Notes under the pieces: model-generated
Database searches by the model: none
Told to the model about the DNA's origin: nothing
What the model saw: the letters and a program-made list of their open reading frames with translations, nothing else
In this document: in pieces, positions 18,504 to 26,653 of the stretch
How positions within the stretch are numbered: the first letter of the stretch is position 1
Layout of the letters: each line of letters starts with the position of its first letter
Translations under genes and position numbers: made by a program
From: 'Nostoc azollae' 0708
GTDB lineage: Bacteria; Cyanobacteriota; Cyanobacteriia; Cyanobacteriales; Nostocaceae
Direction of reading: 5' to 3'
Length of the DNA: 64,000 nt
Assembly (NCBI RefSeq): GCF_000196515.1
Contig: NC_014248.1
Span: forward strand, 4,778,001 to 4,842,000

Positions 18504-18871
18504 GATGCCAAGGAGCGAAAGCCACCAGAAATTTTCTGCTTACACTTCATCACCTGTAAATCACGTACCCTTCGGGACGCTATGCGAACAGCTTGATTAT
18601 TGATAAAGGGAATATCAGGTTCAGTCAGAAACCGTAAAACATCAGCACGGAAATTTTGAAACCGCAAGAGCAGGTTATGAGCAACCCGTCGTTTTACCCG
18701 TCCGCGATGACCTTGACGAGTTAGGGGTGGTTGGTTATGTTGAAAACTCAACCCTCGTTGTAGAATTTGCTCATACAGTTGAATCAGACGAGCAACAATA
18801 TCAGGAATCCTCCTTGGTATCCCAGCGTTACCAGCAGTGATGTTCGTAAAGAGAGCGATCACGCATATCAC
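18491..18871 (-). pseudogene. IS66-family transposase, C-terminal fragment
   Basis: 126 residues of IS66 TnpC sequence: GIPRRIPDIVARLIQLYEQ, QPPLTRQGHRGRVKRR, VAHNLLLRFQNFRADVLRFL, and a late motif that should read NNQAERD followed by KVKQKISGGFR. That motif is interrupted by about eight extra codons from a small GC-rich repeat (CCCTTCGGGACGCTATGCG at 18570-18588) inserted without shifting the frame. No element ends are visible. It runs directly into truncated tauE. Confidence 0.85.
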
Positions 18872-19009
18872 ATCGAAGCTTTTTACCGTTTGCGGGTAAG
18901 CGATAATATTTCAGTGACTCCTAGTTTTTGGGTAATTCTTAACCCGGGAAACAATAGTAAAAACTATACACAGTATCTCGTCGTACTCCGCACCACATTC
19001 GATTTCTAA
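18856..19009 (+). pseudogene. OprB/iron-uptake-type porin, C-terminal fragment
   Basis: About 50 codons, HAYHIEAFYRLRVSDNISVT through FWVILNPGNNSKNYTQ to a final FDF, match the last two beta strands of cyanobacterial SLH/OprB-type outer-membrane porins. Everything upstream is replaced by the IS66 fragment, so only the tail of the gene remains. Confidence 0.75.
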
Positions 19010-19111
19010 TTTTCTAAATCATGATTTCCAGAATTAAAACCTGGATTGTAAGTAGAACGACGTGAAAAAAGAAAAGTATGTAAAAAAATGTAAATTAGCC
19101 TGAAAACCTCT

Positions 19112-19304
19112 GGCCTACTGCCTCTTGCCTATTGCCCTTCAGCTTCTCCAGTCGCACCCTGGGGAAAGGTGAAGTGCCTACATGGGGGAAACCACGCCAC
19201 TTGGTTTATGCTGGGAAACCCTTCCACCGCAGTGGCTCCCCAAGAGCGCTGTGGTTGACCTCTTGCCTTGTCATAACGACAATTTTTAACGCCCACTTAC
19301 TTAT
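19112..19304. repeat. Dispersed intergenic repeat, copy 2 (inverted relative to copy 1)
   Basis: Reverse complement of the unit at 5061-5235, with the same landmarks (CTCCAGTCGCACCCTG near the left, TTGCCTTGTCATAACGACAA near the right). Confidence 0.9.
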
Positions 19305-19468
19305 CAACAATCACCAACACCAATTACTTTTTTGCCGGAAAAGAAGGTGTGGGGTGTAGGCAAAGATAGTCTGTCCCACACCCTAGAATGCCTAATTCTG
19401 TATGGCTACGCTACGCAAGCTATCAAAAATCAATAATCCTATAGTGGTCTATTAAGGGCTATACTATC

Positions 19469-20674
19469 TAGTAGTCCACCAAGGTAATGTTGCTGGGTAA
19501 GCCCCTCTAATTGATAAACTAGTCAAAAAAGGGGTTGACCATGGCAAAAAAGTATGTTGTAGATTTAAGCAAAGAGGAAGTTTTACAACTGCAAGCAATC
19601 CTCAAAAAAGGAAAGCACAAAGCAAGAATTATAACCCGTGCAAACATTCTTTGAATGGCATCTGAGGGAGAAACAGACACGGCGCTGCCGCAGTTCGAGT
19701 TCATGTTGCCACGGTGGAAAGGACAAGAGAAAAGTTTGTGATTGGTGGATTAGACTTTGCTTTAAAGGATGGGGAAAATCCACCAAAACCCAAAAAATTA
19801 GATGAAAAACAAGAACCATTTTTGATTGCGACTGCTTGTTATAATCCGCCAGGAGGAAGAGTGCGTTGGACAATGCAATTATTAGCGGAGCATTTAGTGA
19901 AGGTTGGTATCATAGATTCCATTTCAGACGAAACAATACGCCAAACTCTAAGAAAAATGAAATTAACCCGTGGTTAAAAGAATAGTGGTGTATTCCCGAA
20001 GTTAACCCAGAGTATGTGTTCAGAATGGAAGATGTTTTGGATTTGTACAATGAGCCATATGATCCGAAAAAACCTACACTCTGCCTAGATGAATGCCCAT
20101 ATCAATTAGTAGAAAAAGTAAGACTTCCTTTGCCACCAGAACCACATCAGCCTGAAGGTTATGATTGTGAGTATAAACGCAATAGTATTGTAAATTTATT
20201 TGGCTTTTTTGAACCAATAGCCGGGTGGAGGCATATTGAAGTTACACAAAGTCGGACAAAAGCTGATTTTGCTAAACAATTAAAAGATTTAGTAGATGTT
20301 TATTACCCCCAATCTGATGTGATACCTTTACTTGTTGATAACCTAAACATTCATACTCCAAGTGTTTTATATGAAGTTTTCTCTCCACAAGAAGCAGGCC
20401 GCATTATTCGGAAATTAGAGTTTCACTATACTCCTAAACACGCTTCTTGGTTGAATCAAGTAGAAATTGAATTATCAGTTGTATCTCGCCAATGCTTAGA
20501 ACGACGTATTCCTAATGTAGAAATATTATCTTCTGAAATTGCTACTTGGGAGTCACAGCGTAATCAACAAAAACCCAGTGTTTATTGGGGTTTTAAAACC
20601 AAGGATGCACGTCAAAAAATGCAGCGTTTATATCCGAGCACTTAACATAGCAAAATTGCATTGGCAGACTACTA
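19469..20674 (+). mobile_element. IS630-family insertion sequence, complete ends
   Basis: Long imperfect inverted ends (about 34 bp) start TAGTAGTCCACCAAGG on the left and TAGTAGTCTGCCAATG on the right in reverse complement. The boundaries fall on TA dinucleotides (19469-19470 and 20673-20674), the usual IS630 target duplication. The size, about 1.2 kb, is normal for the family. Confidence 0.88.
19541..20645 (+). pseudogene. IS630-family transposase, multiply disrupted
   Basis: Starts ATG 19541 (MAKKYVVDLSKEEVLQLQAI) and hits an in-frame TGA near 19652. A damaged stretch follows, then a second frame (19714-19977; FVIGGLDFALKDGENPPKPK) and a third (20016-20645; [20 protein letters not shown]). 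The three acidic catalytic positions are still visible: D in CLDECPY, D in [10 protein letters not shown] in WLNQVEIEL. At least three lesions; not functional. Confidence 0.9.
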
Positions 20675-21211
20675 GAATATATTGATAAATTCGAGGATTA
20701 AAGTATTTACATATCACAAAAATCTAGATTTTTAGTAAAAACTAAATCAGTTTTTTATAAGTATTAATTATCTTTTAATTTACTCATAAACTTCCATTTA
20801 CCATTTTAAGTTCTCAAGCAAAATACATCTGAAAATAAAGAGGAATAGACATTGACTATACTGGTATTTCCTGTGCTAGTCTGGTTGGGATAATTTAGTG
20901 CAGGGTTACTACAAGCCTGAACTGGCTTAGGTGGTGGAGGGGACCAAGGCGATTTTGTGAGGTGGGCCAAAGAGTGTGCTTTTAGCTACGCCAACCACAG
21001 ACATGCCTAAAATATTCTTCTGGAATTAAAGTGAAATAAATCACAGCGAACAAATAAAATCGCAAGACAAAGTATCTTCTCAAAATATCCTAAGAAGACT
21101 TGCACTCAATAATTTGTGGCTGGTGGCAATAAGCTGCTTAGGTCAGTAATCAAATAAGCAGGTATTGATTAGCACAGAGAATTATCTTAAATGGGAGTTG
21201 TAGGTATAAAA
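20675..21211. other. Non-coding stretch between two insertion sequences
   Basis: No gene seen. The segment about 20855-20965 is richer in G and C than its surroundings and can fold: AAGCC/GGCTT closes a six-base loop at 20913-20928, extended by TACTAC pairing with GTGGTG at 20907-20936. It could be an RNA gene or its remains. Confidence 0.4.
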
Positions 21212-23424
21212 CCCACCTTCCGCACCCTAACTGTCACAGATAGTAGTACACAATAACTAAAACTCCTGCAAGGAAGAAAAGGCTTAATGAGAATAGTATG
21301 ATTAAAATGGCAATAGACTGAGAGAATAAAGTTTTGTAAAGAAGATAAAAGAAAAGAAAATTTAATGATTCAAAAATTAAATTAGAACAGAAGAAGAAAT
21401 GATTTAATCACAACAGGAGTTGTGGATAATTCTGTTGTGAAATCAAAGGTTCAAAAAATGGAGATTCAAAACCTAGACCATTTAGGCATAGTAGCAGGAA
21501 TAATAGACCCCATAGGAGTAGTAGAAATAATCCTTGAAATTGGAGAGAAAGTAAGTCCGGTTCATGTAGTAAAACCCATGATAATCAACGGGTTAGGATT
21601 TGTATAAAAACCCTTATATATGATATTTCCCTAAGATTTTGAAACAATCCCCTGTGACCATCTAATAGGACCAGGAGTAACACCAGAATATCTCAAGGAT
21701 GATAAACTGGGGAGAGTCATGGATAAACTATTTATAAAAGGATTGGATAGAATATTTTTTATTGTCGCCTTAAAAGCAGCCCCAAAATTTGGAGTATCCC
21801 TATGAGCAGGCCATCTAGACTCATCATAAATGGACGTACATGGGCAATATAATACCAGCTTACCAGAAGTAATATTTGAGAGTCAAAAAGTAGGAAATAA
21901 TCAAGAACTAGAAGAATTAGCAGTAAAATCACCAAAAGAAATAACCATTACCTACGGTTATTCTGGTGACCATAGACCGGAGTTAAAACAGTTCATCATA
22001 GAAATGATATGTTCAGGAGATGGAGACATACCAATATATATTTTTAAAACTAGCATCGGGAAACCAAGCAGATTCATCATGCTTTGCTAAAATAGCAGTA
22101 GAGTACCAAAAACAATTAAAAGTTAACAGTCTCATAGTAGCAGACTGGTCCTTATATACAGAATCAAATCTAAAAATGATGAATGATGTCAGATTTAAGC
22201 TGGTTATGTCCAGTGCCATTAAGCGTAGAATCAGCACAATCATTAATATCAACATTACCAGAACCAGAATTTATTGATAGTAACTTACCCGGATATAAAC
22301 TAGCTTCAAAAACAGTAAATTATCCAGGAATAGAACAAAGATGGTTAGTAGTGCAAAGTCAAGAAAGAAGAGAATTAGAGCTGGGTAAGCTCTCACAAAA
22401 AATTACCAAGGCACAATCAAAAGCTGTGCAAGATTTGAAAAAGTTATCACCAGAAAAATTTGCTTGTGAAGCTGATGCTATCAAGGGGTTATCTAACCTA
22501 TTCAAACAATTCAAATGTCACCAAATTAACCAGAGTAAAGTTACTCAAATCAAATCTAAGAAAAAAGATAGTTCAGGAGAGATATCCTCTGAAATATCAG
22601 CTACAGTCTCCCAGAATGAAAGTAAAATTAATACAGAATTTCTGAGGCCAGGGCCTTTTATTTTTGGTACAAACCTTTTGGATTCCAATGAACTTACCCA
22701 TGACTCCATCTTGAGTGAATATAAAGCTCAATAGTCTTGCCAGAGAGGCTTTGCTTTTCTCAAAGACCCATTACTTTTTGCAGACAGTATTTTCCTAAAA
22801 AGTCCAGAGAGAATAGAGTCCCTGGGAATGATGATGGGTTTATGTCTGCTGGTTTATACTTTAGGGCAACGACAAATTAGAACCGCTGTGAGAGAGTCTA
22901 AATCAACAGTAAAAAATCAATTGGGCAAACCAACTAACCGCCCCACTTTACGCTGGATTTTTCCATGCTTTCAGTCTATTCATTTAGTTATACTTAACCA
23001 AGAAAAACACATCTGTTACTGGACTCAAGAGAGAGATTTCATTGTGAATCTTTTACCAGAGCATTGTTTTCCCTACTATCAATTAGTTACCTAGTTTTTA
23101 TCTCTATTAATTTAATTTCTATCAGAAAATAACCTAATCTCTTTGATTTATAGCTCTATTTTACTATGTCCATAATTTCTTTTCTTACTTCGATTTATTA
23201 GTCTAAGTTATGATTTATCTCTTGAATATCTTCATTTATCTGTTGACTCCTCTGGGCGGTGTTCTTTCTTATTGCTCCTTATTGAGAATAGCTTTTGATG
23301 CTATTTTTAGTGCTTTACTGTTTCTCCAATGCCTTTTTTCACTGCATATGTTTGTTTTTATGCTCCCTTAGATTTTTTCTCTCCGTAATTCCTCTCTGTG
23401 GCACTTTATGGTGCCGAATGTGGG
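21212..23424 (+). mobile_element. IS1634-like element, copy A (full length, 2213 bp)
   Basis: Left end CCCACCTTCCGCACCCTAA, right end its imperfect inverse (CCCACATTCGGCACC read on the minus strand). Flanked by exact 6-bp direct repeats ATAAAA (21206-21211 and 23425-23430). The left terminal region carries about 240 bp of non-coding DNA before the transposase. After the transposase come about 330 bp with an AT-rich hydrophobic frame (MIYLLNIFIYLL type in the other copies) that I regard as non-coding. Confidence 0.9.
21458..23094 (+). pseudogene. IS1634-family transposase of copy A, dead
   Basis: The N-terminal DUF4277 segment starts at ATG 21458 (MEIQNLDHLGIVAGIIDPIG) and ends at a TAA after NGLGFV. 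Further in-frame stops follow on both sides of AGHLDSS, a frameshift falls near 22043, and another gap near 22735. Catalytic residues can be traced: D in HLDSS, D in LIVADWSLYT, E in PERIESLGMMMG. Reading all pieces gives a normal-length enzyme of roughly 540 residues, but at least five lesions block it. Copies B and C share several of these lesions. Confidence 0.9.
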
Positions 23425-23647
23425 ATAAAATATTAGACAGTTTGAAGATGGATAAAAGAAGTAAAAATGGAATTACGGAAATTATGCCAACTTCCAGCTA
23501 TCCATTGACAAGGAAGATGTAACATAATTTCCGCATTTTCTGTTAACCAAAATTTACTGTTTCCTTTCATTGTTAAATTGACAACTTGTATATATAGAAT
23601 ATAATTCTACGGTAAATGATTTTTATCGATGCCTGTTTTGGGTTTAG

Positions 23648-24205
23648 CTAGGGCACACTTACTTTTTGCCCGACCTCAGAAAATCGCCTTGCTGCCGTTT
23701 TGACTTTACCCTGCCAAGGTTGTGAGCAACCGCCAGGCATATAACTTTCAATAAACTTGCCTAATGCGCTTTTGTTTCCCAGCTGGTAAATAAAACAATG
23801 GTACATCAGTGCAACTACCTTTTCAGGTGTAGAATAAAGGCCAATGGGTGCTGCTCGCATTGCTGCACCACTCTTATCACTACCAGAATAAATCTTGGCT
23901 AGAAACTCTTTCCCATACTGGATGCTAACTAAAAAATCGTAAAACCTACTTGCGTAGCCTTCTCTGGGATCACGTTTAAAGGCGTTAACAAAATTCTCTG
24001 CTAAAACTTCTGGTGCCCAGGATCCCTGGAACACAATAGTTTCAGCAATGGCCATGCTCATCTGCGTATCATCAGTATAACTGCCTGGGATGAGTCGATG
24101 ACGGGGATGTTTAATGTATCGACTCAAATCATTGGCAAATATCATCTCATTGGCATATTCAAAACCAGCACCGTAGGCATCACCAATAGCCAATTCAAGC
24201 AGCAT
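23648..24205 (-). pseudogene. ADP-ribosylglycohydrolase-family protein, deleted internally and at the 3' end
   Basis: 185 residues. The N-terminus is normal (LELAIGDAYGAGFEYANEMI) with the metal-binding SYTDDTQMS motif. From about residue 128, PIGLYSTPEKVVALMYHCF joins what are normally separate parts, so a segment of perhaps 30 residues is missing. The protein ends after KVKTAARRF, whereas the family continues about 60 residues to a second DxD metal site, absent here. Hydrolase activity is therefore unlikely. It starts one base after the stop of the Nudix gene, so both are in one transcript. Confidence 0.75.
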
Positions 24206-24206
24206 A

Positions 24207-24761
24207 TTAATATTTCACTAAAAATGAACGGGCTAGGAAAAAGCTGGCTATAGTTTTACCATCTACAGGTTGTCCGTCACGAATGGCTGTTTCTAGTTCT
24301 TCAGGACTGAAAAATACTATTTCAATATCTTCATCTTCTTCCTGCTGTGGAGGTGTTTCCAGCTTTTCCAAATCTCTAGCCAAAAAAGCATAAAGAATTT
24401 CATCGGAATAGCCAGGAGCCAAGAAAAACTCTCCCAGTTTATCCCAATTATGAGCGCGGTAGCCTGTTTCTTCTTCAATTTCCCTTTTCACTGTTTCCAA
24501 GGGTTCTTCATTGGGTTCTACAGTTCCGGCTGGGAATTCTAACAATCTTCCCTGAACTGCAAAACGATATTGGCGTACAAGGATCAGTTTACCGTCAGAG
24601 GTGACGGGAATAGCCAGAGCGCCACCAGGATGACGAATGCACTCCCATTCTCCTTCAGACTTATTAGGTAAACGCAAGCGATTAACTTCAAAGTCAAACT
24701 TGCGTCCTTTATGAAACAAACGTTGCTTGAGTAGCTGTGGTAATTCTCTACCTAGTGGCAT
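24207..24761 (-). CDS. Nudix hydrolase, ADP-ribose pyrophosphatase type
   Basis: 184 residues. The Nudix box (GTVEPNEEPLETVKREIEEE then TGY, near residues 98-120) has every invariant position of GX5EX7REUXEEXGU. The preceding VRQYRFAVQGRLLEFPAG and following FFLAPGYSDEILYAF are typical of ADP-ribose pyrophosphatases, which cleave ADP-ribose to AMP and ribose 5-phosphate. It is the first gene of a two-gene unit with an ADP-ribosylglycohydrolase, which would release ADP-ribose, so the pairing supports that substrate. Intact, unlike its partner. Confidence 0.88.
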   Translation of the reverse strand: MPLGRELPQLLKQRLFHKGRKFDFEVNRLRLPNKSEGEWECIRHPGGALAIPVTSDGKLILVRQYRFAVQGRLLEFPAGTVEPNEEPLETVKREIEEETGYRAHNWDKLGEFFLAPGYSDEILYAFLARDLEKLETPPQQEEDEDIEIVFFSPEELETAIRDGQPVDGKTIASFFLARSFLVKY

Positions 24762-24867
24762 AGTAAAATTCTATTGTCTGCAAATACACAGAATATATAC
24801 GGGGTGGTGTGATGAAATCAGGGTCTTTCTGGGTTGAGTGATGGTAAATTCTAACAGCCGTTGATTA

Positions 24868-25021
24868 ATCCCAGTCAGGTAGGTGTTGAATAATACCAGT
24901 TTCTATCTCTTTCCAATTCGCTTTTCTTCCTGGTTGTTGCCTATAATGAATTGTCTCATTATAGGCAAATCTGGCAGCATCAAACCAATATTTAACCTTC
25001 TACCTTGGGGTAGGAGTCAGT
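24868..25021 (-). pseudogene. IS607/IS605-type TnpB, N-terminal fragment
   Basis: The minus strand encodes KYWFDAARFAYNETIHYRQQ, then PGRKANWKEIETGII and HLPDW, the start of TnpB (the RNA-guided nuclease relative of Cas12), before stops. The RuvC-like domain and zinc ribbon are absent. Confidence 0.7.
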
Positions 25022-25059
25022 TTTAGATAAATCTTCTTTGATTTTTTTAGAGTATTTTC

Positions 25060-25410
25060 TGAGTCCCTGCATTCGTAAGGAAAAGAGGTGAAGCATTGAG
25101 AGTAAATCCTGTGTGAGTTCTGATTGAGGGTAGTGTACAGTTTTCTCGAGAACCACGATTTGTGTACCGTTTTATTCAATCATGTACTGTAGGAGTTCAA
25201 ATCCAAATCTTGCGAGTCTGTCACGACAGGCAACAATAAGCTTGAACTTATCTACTCGCAGAAGCCTGTCCAGTAAGGACTGCAATCATTTTCGTTTAAA
25301 GTTGAGTCCTGAGCCGATGTCTTTAATGATTTCTGCGTCTGGGTAGAGGGACTGCATATAGGCGATTTGTCTATCCAGGTCATCTCGCTGCTTTGAGGAA
25401 CTGACTCAGC
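25060..25410 (-). pseudogene. IS607-type serine recombinase TnpA fragment
   Basis: The minus strand encodes RQIAYMQSLYPDAEIIKDIG, LLDRLLRVDKFKLIVACRDR, LARFGFELLQYMIE and VVLEKTVHYPQSELTQDLLS in one frame broken by two stops. The catalytic N-terminal serine region and DNA-binding domain are missing. Its order and spacing relative to the TnpB piece downstream fit an IS607 element. Confidence 0.8.
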
Positions 25411-25429
25411 AGTAACAAATAGTGGTAAT

Positions 25430-25484
25430 AAAGGTTGTAATAATTGAATCTTACGTCAGAGGCGATTCAATTATTACAACCTTT
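25430..25484. repeat. Perfect 21-bp inverted repeat with 13-base loop
   Basis: Arms 25430-25450 and 25464-25484 are exact reverse complements (outer ends AAAGGTTGTAATAATTG and CAATTATTACAACCTTT). No T-run follows on either strand, so a simple terminator is unlikely. It lies between the IS607 remnant and folK; a 61-codon frame starting inside it is not recognisable and I do not annotate it as a gene. Confidence 0.85.
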
Positions 25485-25792
25485 GCCGTACTGGATTTCT
25501 GATGCTTTTGATTTTAACCTTATCTGCATATCTCCTCAAATTATTTCGGTGCAATCCCAGAAACTCGACCGCTTTTCTGAGTGGTATATATGCCATGGGC
25601 AAATCGTAGCATTAGTTATTGATAGTTAGCAAATTATTGAGTAGTACCACCGTGAATTCAAAATGCTTCTTTCAGAAGAGCTACCCTAAGAAAATATCTC
25701 CTTCGGAGACCCTACACTAACAAAATTCAAAATGTATACGGACTGAGCTTTTCAGATATTTGGAATGGTTGATTTATTTACGCCGCACAGTA

Positions 25793-26365
25793 CTAGTTAT
25801 TTACCTTAACTAAATGTACATCAGAACAGTCAACCTCTGGCAGCATATTCTGAATTGTCTGCTCAGATACTGGCTCTATCCAAGTTGGGGCAATTTCAGC
25901 CAATGGGACTAATACAAAAGCTCGTTTATGCATCCGGGGATGGGGGATTTGAAGATTTGGCTCATTCAAGATTAAGTCATCATATAACAACAAATCCAAA
26001 TCTAGGGTTCGCGGTCCCCAATGTTCCTGACGCACACGCCCAAATTTATTTTCAATAGTTAACAATGTGGCTAACAATGCTTGAGGTAGCATTGCTACTC
26101 GCAGTATGGCACAGCCATTTAAATAATCTGGCTGAGGTGGACCTATGGCTTTAGTTTGATACAAACTGGATTTGCCTTCGAGAATAATACCAGGAGTTTG
26201 GGCTAAAGTCTCTAGAGCCGCTGCTAAAATTACTTGGGGATCACCCATATTACTGCCGAGAGCGATCGCACTTCGCGCCGATTTGTTAGAGACATCAGCT
26301 ATGGGTAATCTTTTCTCTATCTCGATAGGGATCAATCCTGCTTCATCGTTTGTAGTGGTTTCCAA
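25793..26365 (-). CDS. folK: 2-amino-4-hydroxy-6-hydroxymethyldihydropteridine pyrophosphokinase (HPPK)
   Basis: 190 residues. HPPK transfers pyrophosphate from ATP to 6-hydroxymethyl-7,8-dihydropterin in folate synthesis. Signature parts are all visible: AIALGSNMGDP, the pterin-binding region near LYQTKAIGPPQPDYLNG, RVRQEHWGPRTLDLDLLLYD with the two metal-binding Asp of DLDLLLYD, and PHPRMHKRAFVLVPLAEIAP. About 30 extra residues precede the domain, so the real start could be later than the ATG at 26365. It probably forms a single-gene unit. Confidence 0.95.
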   Translation of the reverse strand: METTTNDEAGLIPIEIEKRLPIADVSNKSARSAIALGSNMGDPQVILAAALETLAQTPGIILEGKSSLYQTKAIGPPQPDYLNGCAILRVAMLPQALLATLLTIENKFGRVRQEHWGPRTLDLDLLLYDDLILNEPNLQIPHPRMHKRAFVLVPLAEIAPTWIEPVSEQTIQNMLPEVDCSDVHLVKVNN

Positions 26366-26653
26366 TGGTTTTGATGCCCCAAAAATTATTTAAGAATTTG
26401 CAGAACCCACTTTAATTAACAGTTTTGGTAATAACAAGGTTTGGTACTGAATTAACTTGATTATTTATGGGCTATTATACTAGCACGAAGTTATTGCCCC
26501 AACCTGGCATTCGTACAAGGCAGTTAGGTGGCTATAACTTATTGAGAGAAAAATTAATAAATCTTAAGTAGCTCTGATGAGGAGAAACTGCTCTTGCCTC
26601 TTGGGAATCATTAAAAAGACGAGGAATGCACACATGAAAACTTACTACCGACA

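Noticed and set aside
20855-20965. SRP RNA gene call
   Set aside because: The opening resembles small SRP RNA, but the invariant core motif is absent, so I only list it as unassigned structure.
22030-22060. Programmed -1 frameshift in IS1634-like copies (TTTAAAA)
   Set aside because: A slippery-looking run lies at the shared frameshift, but further in-frame stops on both sides of AGHLDSS mean recoding there would not rescue the transposase.
25444-25629. 61-codon open frame starting in the inverted repeat
   Set aside because: No family match, no ribosome binding site, and its start lies in the stem; not enough to call a gene.
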